Source: Paenibacillus_E sp964253085
GTDB lineage: Bacteria; Bacillota; Bacilli; Paenibacillales; NBRC-103111
Length of the DNA: 64,000 nucleotides
Direction of reading: 5' to 3'
NCBI RefSeq assembly: GCF_964253085.1
Contig: NZ_CAXUQH020000001.1
Coordinates: forward strand, 2,790,001-2,854,000
The notes below the pieces were generated by a model, which made no database searches, was not told the origin of the DNA, and saw only the letters and a program-made list of their open reading frames with translations. This document shows, one piece after another, positions 36,101 through 43,166 of this stretch. The first letter of the stretch is position 1, and each line of letters opens with the position of its first letter. The position numbers and the translations under genes were made by a program.

Positions 36101-37752
36101 GGCAGCATGCGGGAACCGTAACCGGCAATACCTATAGTTACAGCTTTACGGGGCTTGCGCCAGATACGTCATATACGTTCAAGATAGTAGCATTTGACGC
36201 TGCCGGGAACCAAACGCCTAGCGCTGACTATACCGTGAGTACACTGGAAGCCCCGGATTTATCTCCACCGACGGCCCCTACCAATCTGAATGCATCTTCA
36301 GTAACCACAAGTTCCCTAGTGCTGGGTTGGACGGCCGCAATAGATAACGTCGGGGTAACCAGGTACGATGTATATCAAGGAGAGATCAAAGCTGGTACGG
36401 TTACTGGCAATACCTATAGTTTCGGCATTAACGGACTTACTGCCGACACGGCATATACGTTCAAAGTAGTGGCATTCGATGCAGCTGGGAACTCCAAGTC
36501 GAGTGCAAATTATACGGCGAAGACGGCTCAAGGGAATACGGGTGGTAACCCTATGCCACCTACTCCTACGCCTCCACCGACGGAAACCGTTGTAACGGGT
36601 GCTCAAATCGAAGTGAACTCGACTGTGAAAGATGGGGCCGCACAAGTGATCTTGAACAACGAGAGCTTGAGCAAGGCGATAGCCAATGCAGTCCAAGGCA
36701 AGGATAAAGAACTGGTGATTGAAATTAAGTCAAAAGATGCGGTAACTTCTTTAGCAGTGGAGCTGCCGTCGGATGCTCTGCTTCAGGCGAAACAAGAAAA
36801 GGTTAAGACAGTAGTCATTAAATCCAGTTTGTTGACAATGAATGTGGCACCGGATGCGATTCAAGATCTGGAAGTCGGAGACGCTGTAAAGCTAACCATC
36901 GATACGGTCAATCCTGCGACATTGCCGGCCTCTGTTTCCAAGCTGCTTCAAGATAAGCCTGTATTTGAATTCAATCTCACGGTCAACGGTCAAACAGTCA
37001 GTACTTTCAAAGACAATAATTCCGTGGAAATCCGTATCCCGTATACCTTGAAACCTGGCGAAAAGAACCACGATCTGATAGCTGCTTACATCAATGGCAA
37101 GGGTGAACTGGAAGTAGTCAAGAACTCAAAGTATGATCTGGTTACTGGGGAGTTGGTATTCAAAGTTAAACACTTCAGTACATATGCGGTTGTATCGAGC
37201 ATTGTAAATTTCAAGGACATGGCTTCCTATTCTTGGGCACAAATCAGCGTTAACGCGTTAGCCTCCCGTTATATCGTGAACGGGGTAGGGGATAACGAGT
37301 TCGCTCCTCAACAGGAGATTACCCGTGCAGAATTCCTGAAGCTAATAATGGAAGCCTACGATTTGGTAAAGCCGGGCTATTCTTCTACCTTCACGGATAC
37401 GAAAGCTGGGGAGTGGTATTCTGATGCGGTGGCATCCGCACAAGCCAAGAAGATCGTTTCGGGGTACCAGGACGGAAGCTTTGGCTTAAACCAACCCATT
37501 TCTCGTGAGGAATTGGCAGTAATGAGCGTGCGTATCTTGAAGGCGGCAGGAATCGAGCTGCCTAAAACACGGGCATCTGCAGCCTTTCATGACGCATTAC
37601 AAATCGCGGACTTTGCTGCTTCAGACATCAAATCCATGAGTGAAGCGGGATGGATGGAAGGGCAAGATTTAGGTAACTTTGCTCCAAAAGCACAAGCAAC
37701 CAGGGCGGAAGCAGCTGTTCTGATTGCCAGGATGATGGGATTGAATGATTAA
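30139..37752 (+). CDS. Giant SLH-anchored alginate-lyase-family protein
   Basis: A 2537-residue exported, wall-attached enzyme. In order: signal peptide (about 1-37, ending ATLAA); alginate-lyase-family alpha/alpha-toroid domain (about 58-474) with NQHNYPLLG at 235-243 and EMGRDQAHGSGD at 305-316; a carbohydrate-binding-like segment; Ig-like domains; four discoidin (F5/8C) domains (about 764-914, 1018-1164, 1228-1365, 1665-1802); FIVAR-like helices after the third and fourth; a Big_4-like domain; two fibronectin type III domains (about 1951-2131); a proline-rich linker; and three S-layer homology repeats (2355-2537) that hold it on the wall. It sits behind a class-2 promoter with AAGGAGG. It would cut a uronic-acid polymer outside the cell. 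True substrate is unknown. Confidence 0.88.
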   Translation: MKRNTALKSWQDWRRLFALVAVVTILASLMPMGATLAADPEVGTGNQVEIVESTSGNGFTHPGVGLTKSILENMREQVQAKKEPWYSYYVAMTASANASKTVTSSNASSTDPTKPGTTAFNSQGFNSKFIADGLKAYTQTVMYYITGDETYRANAMRIIRIWSQMDPSKYVYFTDSHIHTGIPLNRMVTAAEILRYTSSQTTDLQWTAKDTTDFTNNLITPVIETFQHSNNYFMNQHNYPLLGAMAGYIFTDNKGRYDEAVEWFTVNKTANDQGFNGSVKQLFRLVDTNDLTGEKLDQPVVQHIEMGRDQAHGSGDLTNAAIISRMLLAQGTKVDPVDGTVSTSPNAVGPYEFLNDRILAAANFFSQFTLGYDTPWTPVAYAISPDGTIRDTYNQISTGYKGRFISSNFMDLYYYYTYIKQVDLQTTAPYFYEMFTKRLPPICYYGGSVNNIWDGVDGGGDFWLYIPKAVESEGAASLPKMQNSGTLLEVEERFTELRGQATAMQEGDSSFIRFSATEAGSKIAFMNGSNATKTIGFKIRTNGVATLELSSGINDTLTLPDTKGQWKYVSYTMKATQSLQDMLYLEVKGSATMVDLDHINVKAGTELTPPMFRAGNSDLTVFTYASSPLSFDFSATDVSSTDVITYELQNNPDGLGLNSSTGLFTWQPMEKGSISFVVAASDGTTVTTKNVKINVANDRASAVQAVIAPYNPNNVYVSASLAHFQAEYEKTMSQINVATDAVFNQLLQSLRSIVENLELVTPLRPDGSMHYSDKVFWSSWGSSISNMDDLSNLTGAAYTLALGSAPNLYHIVDFGPDYKVSATKFGFQSNIFSDRLANSTVYGSNDGETWTRLTPGVTSYTQEYHTLDVDPAYQNSKYRFIKLQMIQPLPDVLYGVVRNFLELTEFRIYGKRYETGNKLGAVSISSDQSVNGKIAIGDSAKVTIKAKEAIQNVNITIQGIHASVSTLDNINWIATATLDGDIPIGPVKISVDYQSMDGTNGETAVLTTDNSKLNIIDRSQYINVTKMATVTASDVQYPGTGLSKDQVGYLLFDGNTTTAGDLNTSTGSYYTVDFGEGASVRLNRIELIPRQTNSSRLNGMIVQGSNDNTNWTNLSNPVKGAQEGVWSVINSDNILSQGNYRYLKLYNSTAWSGNVAEIEFYGEYDIQNLDSKMVSSNSYTKLSYYHYQQEVERIKVAMNQPGANKLALMGKFYEAEKLLVSISMLPIEKFSITPEMVVASSVVYPNASAGSAELNGWRAFDGNVGTGTDTTVKSGWIRVDLGAGNAKSLGSFKFYPKSGSAARANGAILQGSNDGTNYMNLYTISGVTTEKWYTAPITNETAFRYLRYFTSTGFANIAELEFYGKLIDHTLLVGFLGEAGAIQMENYTENSGQQLLQAKSAAEAVMNNGTATQVEVDSAAATLRTAMDGLVYLEGVPILARFEDKKVEAEKTLTFTIETSNTVTGTVYSAGDQPAGASFSPITRTFTWTPTKEQGGVYNVTFTAKANSLSTSRTVKIAVKGNPVIAGNTDRELTATQAFSYPISASEPAGERLTFSASNLPFGATLNTNTGVFTWTPRQADYGNHPVIFQVSNGSFAVSQTVNFKVNLNVLTATPYTNGSYYLYMNEVERIRKGMEKPEANKEQLAVQLAQAEASLVPRFTLATEKIAVTSDMVLASTVVYPNASAGSPEANGWRAFDGNLSTATDTTSNPGWIRVDFGVGNAQSLGSFKFYPRSGNIARANGAILQGSNDGTNYINLYTISGVTTEKWFTAPITDDTSYRYLRYYSPSGNANIAELEFYKKPLDSTLLTLLLGKANELQEGSYYEDSYAVVQEAKLVGLAAIHNTGSTQTQIDDAASGLLQAMQGLVVKPVIVSLGSVAVITTVGTAPVLPTVVSAVYSDETVKLVPVSWVALDPSQFSTSGTFTVTGAVYGTNLPAIANVTVLDEGAPLPPTNLYAASITSSSLELFWTASSDNVAVLGYDILQDGQHAGTVTGNTYSYSFTGLAPDTSYTFKIVAFDAAGNQTPSADYTVSTLEAPDLSPPTAPTNLNASSVTTSSLVLGWTAAIDNVGVTRYDVYQGEIKAGTVTGNTYSFGINGLTADTAYTFKVVAFDAAGNSKSSANYTAKTAQGNTGGNPMPPTPTPPPTETVVTGAQIEVNSTVKDGAAQVILNNESLSKAIANAVQGKDKELVIEIKSKDAVTSLAVELPSDALLQAKQEKVKTVVIKSSLLTMNVAPDAIQDLEVGDAVKLTIDTVNPATLPASVSKLLQDKPVFEFNLTVNGQTVSTFKDNNSVEIRIPYTLKPGEKNHDLIAAYINGKGELEVVKNSKYDLVTGELVFKVKHFSTYAVVSSIVNFKDMASYSWAQISVNALASRYIVNGVGDNEFAPQQEITRAEFLKLIMEAYDLVKPGYSSTFTDTKAGEWYSDAVASAQAKKIVSGYQDGSFGLNQPISREELAVMSVRILKAAGIELPKTRASAAFHDALQIADFAASDIKSMSEAGWMEGQDLGNFAPKAQATRAEAAVLIARMMGLND
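33822..34233 (+). repeat. Discoidin-domain duplication inside the giant lyase gene, copy A
   Basis: This segment encodes the third F5/8C domain and is nearly the same as 35131-35545 in protein and closely similar in DNA, including shared stretches around YPNASAGS, NGWRAFDGN and ARANGAILQGSNDGTNY. The copies are direct repeats about 1310 bp apart, which suggests a fairly recent internal duplication. Confidence 0.85.
35131..35545 (+). repeat. Discoidin-domain duplication inside the giant lyase gene, copy B
   Basis: This segment encodes the fourth F5/8C domain, partner of 33822-34233. Differences are mostly conservative (for example NAQSLGSFKFYPRSGN versus NAKSLGSFKFYPKSGS). Confidence 0.85.
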
Positions 37753-37765
37753 ATTAATCGAGAAG

Positions 37766-37798
37766 AGGAGTGTCCTGAGCGGGCACTCCTTCTTTGTT
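37766..37798 (+). terminator. Rho-independent terminator after the giant lyase gene
   Basis: AGGAGTGTCC (37766-37775) pairs with GGGCACTCCT (37781-37790) around TGAGC, followed by TCTTTGTTATT. Confidence 0.8.
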
Positions 37799-37854
37799 AT
37801 TGGGCCATTTATTTGCTGGAAGAAAGCGTTCTACATTTTATGTATGCGCTTTAA

Positions 37855-37914
37855 AAAGTACAAGAAATCATAGAAAAGTGATATATGCCCTTAACTTTGC
37901 CTTTGTTAAAATTA
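37855..37914 (+). promoter_or_regulatory. Class-2 promoter signature, copy 2 (permease-binding protein operon)
   Basis: AAAGTACAAG starts at 37855 and the second AAAGT is at 37875. TTGTTAAAATTA carries TAAAAT at 37907-37912, 52 bp from the motif start, exactly as in copies 1 and 3. Confidence 0.82.
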
Positions 37915-37937
37915 AAACAGAAGGAGAGGGAGATCAT

Positions 37938-38912
37938 ATGTCAGAAGCAATCATAACTGTGCAAACCAAAGAAAATACAAAGAAAAAAACAAAGAAAAAA
38001 TTATTTTCGGATTTCAGAGAACATAAAACATATTATTTCATGTTAACCCCAATGATCGTATTCTTTATCCTATTTGCATACCTGCCGATGTTTGGCGTCT
38101 ATTACGCCTTCGTTGACTATGATTTTAGCAAAGGAATCGCTAGTAAGTTTGTCTGGTTCAAAAACTTTGAGTTTTTGTTCCAAGGTGGGTTTGACTCCAT
38201 CATATGGAAATTAACGAAAAACACAATTCTCTACAATATTGCTTTTATTGGGTTGAACACTTTTTTTCAAATGTCTGTCGCTATTCTTCTCAGAGAGCTT
38301 ACTTATAAGAAGTTTGTTAAGACTTCACAGACGCTAATGTTCATGCCATATTTCGTCTCCATGGTTATTATCAGCTCGATTGTTTACAACTTATTCAATT
38401 ATGATTTTGGTGTAATTAACAGCGCTTTCACTGCAATGGGATTTGAGAAGTTTGACTTTTATGCGACACCTGCCGTTTGGCCATTCATTATCGTTGCTGT
38501 CGAGATCTGGAAGGGCTTGGGTTATGGCAGCGTCATTTACTTGGCATCCATCATGGGGATTGATGAGAGTATTTACGAGGCAGCTTATGTGGACGGTGCT
38601 TCCAAATGGCAGCGAATCATTCACATTACATTACCACTACTCAAACCAACAGTAATTGTACTGCTTCTATTCTCATTAGGTGGTATCATGCGTGGGCAGT
38701 TTGATTTGTTCTGGAATATTATTGGTCAAAATGGATTCCTCTTAAATGCAACAGATATTATTGATACTTACGTATATCGCTCACTTACTGTCAACTTTAG
38801 TATGGGCTTAGGTTCAGCGGCTGGACTGTTTCAATCTGTATTTGGCTTAATTGTCATCTTAACTGTTAATTATATTGTGAAAAAAGCTGATAAGGAAAAT
38901 GCACTTTTCTAA
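37938..38912 (+). CDS. ABC sugar importer permease, LplB type (locus 2)
   Basis: A 324-residue CUT1 permease with a lysine-rich cytoplasmic N-terminus (ENTKKKTKKK) and six membrane segments. The ATPase-contacting loop is IYEAAYVDGASKWQRIIHIT. The ATG at 37938 is preferred over an in-frame start at 37794, because AGAAGGAGAGGGAG lies directly before it and the class-2 promoter lies between the two. It works with the YtcP-like permease and binding protein that follow. No ATPase gene is nearby. Import of oligosaccharides freed by the giant lyase is the natural reading, because both share the same promoter signature. Confidence 0.93.
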   Translation: MSEAIITVQTKENTKKKTKKKLFSDFREHKTYYFMLTPMIVFFILFAYLPMFGVYYAFVDYDFSKGIASKFVWFKNFEFLFQGGFDSIIWKLTKNTILYNIAFIGLNTFFQMSVAILLRELTYKKFVKTSQTLMFMPYFVSMVIISSIVYNLFNYDFGVINSAFTAMGFEKFDFYATPAVWPFIIVAVEIWKGLGYGSVIYLASIMGIDESIYEAAYVDGASKWQRIIHITLPLLKPTVIVLLLFSLGGIMRGQFDLFWNIIGQNGFLLNATDIIDTYVYRSLTVNFSMGLGSAAGLFQSVFGLIVILTVNYIVKKADKENALF

Positions 38913-38943
38913 CTTGCTATTTTTCAGATGAAAGGAGTTTATT

Positions 38944-39858
38944 ATGGCTGAATTATCCATTAAAAAGCAAAGAAATACGATACAACAGGATGCTGGTACC
39001 AAAATTTTTAATGTGATCGCGGTTACGATCGTATCGTTCTTTGCCATCGTTTGTCTATTGCCCTTCGTCCTTGTACTGTCTGGCTCGTTTAGTGATGAAA
39101 GCCAGGTCGCGATTAACGGATATAAACTGTTTCCTCAGGAGTTTTCATTACAAGCTTACAAAGTCGTATTTAGTAATTTAGGGGACACAATAGGAAATGC
39201 GTACTTGGTCACCATTTACGTAACACTTGTTGGGACGGTAGTTGGACTACTGCTAACCTCCATGAGCGGTTATGTGCTGTCACGGACTGATTTTAAACAC
39301 AGAGATAAAGCGGCTTTCTTTATCTACTTCACTACATTGTTCAGTGGCGGATTAATTCCTTCTTATTTGGTTAATACTACCTTTCTTCATTTAAATCATT
39401 CGTTGTGGGCTGTTATCCTACCTGGATTATTGGGCCCATTTAATATCTTCTTGTTTCGTAATTATATTAAAGGAATTCCTCACTCCTTAGTCGAGTCGGC
39501 AAGGATTGATGGGGCAGGTGACTTTCGTGTTTATTGGCAGATCATCATTCCATTATGCAAGCCCGTATCTGCTACGGTTGGTTTGTTTTTAGCGCTTGGC
39601 TATTGGAACAATTGGTTTGGGTATAGTCTCTATCTGATTTCTGACAAGGATAAGTGGGGCCTGCAGTATTTACTCTACAGGATGCTAGCTAGGATGACCG
39701 ATGCGGTCAAGGACTCTCAGATAGTAATGGATGCCTTACCTTCAGAAACGATGAAGTTGGCTACCGCTATGTTGGTTACAGGTCCTGTTCTTTTATTCTA
39801 TCCTTTTGCCCAACGTTATTTCGTATCTGGTCTTACGATTGGCGGAGTAAAAGGTTGA
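38944..39858 (+). CDS. ABC sugar importer permease, YtcP type (locus 2)
   Basis: A 304-residue six-helix permease. The EAA loop is LVESARIDGAGDFRVYWQII and the C-terminus SGLTIGGVKG is characteristic of YtcP/UgpE-type subunits. The start follows GAAAGGAG by six bases. It pairs with the LplB-type subunit 31 bp upstream, and a binding-protein gene follows 92 bp downstream. Its sequence is clearly a relative of the locus 1 counterpart, but the two sets have diverged well beyond a recent duplication. Confidence 0.93.
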   Translation: MAELSIKKQRNTIQQDAGTKIFNVIAVTIVSFFAIVCLLPFVLVLSGSFSDESQVAINGYKLFPQEFSLQAYKVVFSNLGDTIGNAYLVTIYVTLVGTVVGLLLTSMSGYVLSRTDFKHRDKAAFFIYFTTLFSGGLIPSYLVNTTFLHLNHSLWAVILPGLLGPFNIFLFRNYIKGIPHSLVESARIDGAGDFRVYWQIIIPLCKPVSATVGLFLALGYWNNWFGYSLYLISDKDKWGLQYLLYRMLARMTDAVKDSQIVMDALPSETMKLATAMLVTGPVLLFYPFAQRYFVSGLTIGGVKG

Positions 39859-39950
39859 CACTGTATCGAATCTGTTGTTGACTGGAGGAAGCTTCCCTTC
39901 GGATTGCTTCCTCTGTAAAACATATATAAAAATTATTGGAGGGGATTTTC

Positions 39951-41546
39951 TTGTTAGCATCAAAAAAACTAAAAACCGTATTATCCGCAGTACTCGTGTC
40001 ATCCGTTGTGTCGCTTGCAGCATGTTCATCCGACAAAGTTGCAACTTCAACTCCAGGTGCATCAACGGGGACGACGCCGGCTGCATCGCAAGCACCCGGT
40101 CCACTCGTAGAATTGAAAGCGATCACAATGGGCGCAGAGCCAGCTAGCGGAATGGCTAATTTCTATAAGAAGTTGGATGAGCTTACTAAGAAGGATCTTA
40201 ATGCAACAGTCAGATTCACTTTCATTCCATGGGGCGATGAGAAGAACCAAATCAGCCGTTCCATTGTGGCTAAGGAATATGATCTTTATGTAGGCGGAGC
40301 ATGGTCTGATTTTAAAAACTTTGCAGTTAAAAATGCTTTTGCAGATCTAACACCTTACTTGAAGAGCACGCCGAAGCTTACTGAACGCTACGGAGATATT
40401 CTAACTCGTCTTAAAATAGATGGTAAAAATTACGGCATCCCCCAATTGAATAAACCGGGTATTGCTGCTGGGGAAGGCATGCTGTTCCGTGAAGACCTGA
40501 GAAAGAAATGGGGATTACCGGAAATCACAAATCTTGAAACGGTAGAGAAATATTTGTATAAAGCTAAGCAAGAATTTCCAGATACGCCAATGATTATTGA
40601 TAAGCGTGCAGTTAACAACGTATGGGCTATGGTTGCTGGTAATAAGTATTTAACAGTTACATCCTTGAATGGAACGGCTCTAACGGTGGCGTCAATGGAT
40701 GAACCCTACAAAGCAATGAGTATTTATGATACGCCAGAGTTTAAACAAGTTCTTGGATATGTGAAAAAATGGTATGACGATGGGATTATTGCCCATGATG
40801 TTCTAGCTTCGCAGGGCAACGAAGGCGACAAAACCAAAGAACTAATGAAAGCTGGTAAAAAACCACTTGAGTTCAACAACCAGTTCTATGCAGTAAGTGG
40901 CAATTATATTTCTACCATTAAAGATGCTCATCCTGAATTTGAATTAAATTGGGTAGACTTTTCAATGATGAATCCCAAAGCGATATTCTTGCCATCGCAT
41001 TCCAATGAGACAACAACGCAAATTTCAGTTGGAGCCAACAGTAAGAACGTTGAAACCGCTTTGAAATTTATCGAAAAAGCACATGCGGATCAGACTTATT
41101 ATAATTTGCTAAGCTTCGGTGTTGAAGGTGAAAACTATAAAATGGTTAATGGTGCAGTCTCTTCAGATGGAATCGATGCAAAAAATAAAAAGCCAGCATG
41201 GACAGGCTTAAGTGATGGTTTTATGAATCCAGAACCGAAATATCCTGCTGAATGGCAAGGTATTTATGAAAAATTAAAATCTGCTGGGGAAGCTCTTGTT
41301 CCTTCTTTGAAAACGCATCCGTACGAAGGATTTGTATTTAATACGTCTGAACTGGCTGCTGAAAATTCAAGTTTAGAAACAGTAAGAACACAATTTGCCC
41401 TGCCTCTGGTAGTGGGTATGGTTAAGAAAAACCAAGAGGCTGATCTAGAAGCCTTGAAGCAACAGCTTAAAGGTGCAGGCTTCGATAAGTATATGGCAGC
41501 TTTGCAGAAACAACTGGATACATTCGCAGCTACTAAAAAGAAATAG
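39951..41546 (+). CDS. Extracellular solute-binding lipoprotein (locus 2 importer)
   Basis: A 531-residue lipoprotein. The signal peptide LASKKLKTVLSAVLVSSVV is followed by the lipobox SLAAC with Cys at position 25, a Thr/Ser/Pro/Ala-rich tether (TSTPGASTGTTPAASQAPG) and the binding fold. The start is a TTG at 39951 behind GGAGGGGATTTTC; another in-frame TTG at 39936 precedes that site. It belongs to the same long-form family as the protein at 22201 and should supply the permeases just upstream. Hairpin at 41559 follows the stop. Confidence 0.9.
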   Translation: MLASKKLKTVLSAVLVSSVVSLAACSSDKVATSTPGASTGTTPAASQAPGPLVELKAITMGAEPASGMANFYKKLDELTKKDLNATVRFTFIPWGDEKNQISRSIVAKEYDLYVGGAWSDFKNFAVKNAFADLTPYLKSTPKLTERYGDILTRLKIDGKNYGIPQLNKPGIAAGEGMLFREDLRKKWGLPEITNLETVEKYLYKAKQEFPDTPMIIDKRAVNNVWAMVAGNKYLTVTSLNGTALTVASMDEPYKAMSIYDTPEFKQVLGYVKKWYDDGIIAHDVLASQGNEGDKTKELMKAGKKPLEFNNQFYAVSGNYISTIKDAHPEFELNWVDFSMMNPKAIFLPSHSNETTTQISVGANSKNVETALKFIEKAHADQTYYNLLSFGVEGENYKMVNGAVSSDGIDAKNKKPAWTGLSDGFMNPEPKYPAEWQGIYEKLKSAGEALVPSLKTHPYEGFVFNTSELAAENSSLETVRTQFALPLVVGMVKKNQEADLEALKQQLKGAGFDKYMAALQKQLDTFAATKKK

Positions 41547-41558
41547 TTCTCCATATTT

Positions 41559-41583
41559 ATCCCATCCCGAATAGGGGTGGGAT
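41559..41583 (+). terminator. Hairpin between binding-protein and regulator genes
   Basis: ATCCCATCCC (41559-41568) pairs with GGGGTGGGAT (41574-41583) with one G-T pair. No T-run follows, so it may be an attenuator or an mRNA 3'-end stabiliser rather than a strong terminator. Confidence 0.5.
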
Positions 41584-41651
41584 GCCTGCATTTCACCTAT
41601 CAGATATGCTAAGATGAACTTATGAAAGTGATCTTAAAGGAGTACGATCCC

Positions 41652-43166
41652 ATGCGCTTATTAATTGCAGATGACGATGATTACACCAGGCTTGGCATAA
41701 TGGAATCGATGGATTGGACAACATTAGGCATTCAAGAGATAAAAGAAGCTAGAGATGGTGCGGAAGCACTCCGGATTGTGGAGGATTTTCAACCCGATAT
41801 TGTGTTGACAGATATTCGAATGCCGAAGCTAAATGGTATTGAATTCGCGGAAAAATTGGCTGTTTGTTCCAGTGAAAGTAAGTTGTTATTCATGAGTGGA
41901 TATATGGATATTGATTATCTAAAAAGTGCAATTAAACTATCTGCCGTAGATTATATAGAGAAGCCAATTAGGCTGACAGATTTGGAAGCCGCGATCAAGA
42001 AGACGGTAGAATTTATTCGTACGAAGCAGAAACACCAAAGTATGATGAATCAGAACATGGTCTTACAACGCCAAAAGCTAGCGGCAATGTTGAAATCCAA
42101 AAGCATGAACGTGAAAGAAGTAATTTCGATTTGCAAGGAAACTGATTTTCCCGTGGATAGTACATATATGTGCATTGTACTCTCACAAGGAACAGATGAG
42201 GAAGTACAAGATAGTTGGATAGCTTTTATTAACGATTATTGGAGCTCCTACCACATCCCATCACTAGGTACAGTACTTGAAAATAACAAGTACCTTTCTA
42301 TCTTGTCCGTTAAAAAGCATGACCGGAAGCGAATCTTATATGTAATTGATCTTCTCTTAAAACAAAATGAAGGCTGGGTTGTAGGCGTTGGAAAGGAAGC
42401 GCTTCATTTAGAAACGGTTGCCGAAAGCTATCAAACAGCATGGCGTGCATTAGAAAGTTCCTTTTATCATCCAAATCTACAAATGTTCGGCTTGAATCAG
42501 AGAAAAAATGCTCCCCCAGGATTGGGAGTTGAGCTCTATTCGGAATTCTACAGTTTGTTGAAGCATGAGCCTACCCAATTAGCAGCTTGGGTTGATATGG
42601 TCTGTAAGCAGTTCTGCGAGTTTGAATATCCACGAAAAGAACGGGTTTGTGAATTGTTCACTTCCTTTGCGCAAGCTATATTGCACGAGAAAAGCTCACT
42701 CTTAAATAAAATGAACCACATTTTCAATACGAACGATCTAGAAATGTATATCCATAAATGTCGTTCAATCTTTGCAATTAAGAATTTTATCCAGCAGCTA
42801 CTTGCTTTATATGTGGAGGAATTGGAGGATTCATCCCAATATTCCAGGGTCGTAAGAGATGTGATGTCCTATATTACTTCCCATTGCAGCCATGTAGATT
42901 TGGATGTGCGTGAAATAGCAGAGTCTGTTCATCTGTCCACAGCACATCTCGGCATGTTATTTAAGAACGAAACCGGGGTAACGATTAAGCAATACATTGG
43001 CGATTACAGATTGGAGCTGGCCAAAAAATTGATATCGAATGAGCATTATAAAATAAATATGGTTTCGGAGCTGTGCGGTTACGCAAGTGCCAGTTATTTT
43101 ACGAAAGTTTTTCGTGCTGCAACGAATTTGACGCCTGTTGAGTATAGAAAGATGATCATGAAATGA
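41652..43166 (+). CDS. YesN/AraC-type response regulator (locus 2)
   Basis: A 504-residue regulator with receiver domain (ADDDD at 6-10, phospho-acceptor D54 in VLTDIRMP, K in DYIEKPI), a central linker and a C-terminal AraC helix-turn-helix (IAESVHLSTAHLGMLFKNET, then SELCGYASASYFTKVFRAA). The ATG at 41652 follows AAAGGAG; an upstream in-frame start at 41622 would precede it. The kinase gene follows with a 4-bp overlap, the reverse of the kinase-first order at locus 1. It is the best candidate to recognise the class-2 promoter signature. That link rests on position only. Confidence 0.92.
   Translation: MRLLIADDDDYTRLGIMESMDWTTLGIQEIKEARDGAEALRIVEDFQPDIVLTDIRMPKLNGIEFAEKLAVCSSESKLLFMSGYMDIDYLKSAIKLSAVDYIEKPIRLTDLEAAIKKTVEFIRTKQKHQSMMNQNMVLQRQKLAAMLKSKSMNVKEVISICKETDFPVDSTYMCIVLSQGTDEEVQDSWIAFINDYWSSYHIPSLGTVLENNKYLSILSVKKHDRKRILYVIDLLLKQNEGWVVGVGKEALHLETVAESYQTAWRALESSFYHPNLQMFGLNQRKNAPPGLGVELYSEFYSLLKHEPTQLAAWVDMVCKQFCEFEYPRKERVCELFTSFAQAILHEKSSLLNKMNHIFNTNDLEMYIHKCRSIFAIKNFIQQLLALYVEELEDSSQYSRVVRDVMSYITSHCSHVDLDVREIAESVHLSTAHLGMLFKNETGVTIKQYIGDYRLELAKKLISNEHYKINMVSELCGYASASYFTKVFRAATNLTPVEYRKMIMK

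Noticed and set aside
37801..37850. Extra cre-like sequences upstream of the locus 2 permease (around 37820 and 37842)
   Set aside because: Each has two or more mismatches in the conserved CcpA positions and lies upstream of the activator motif.
39833..40147. Several overlapping open frames on both strands at the start of the binding-protein gene
   Set aside because: They are antisense or shifted readings of the signal peptide and Ser/Thr/Ala-rich tether, whose codons leave all frames open by chance.
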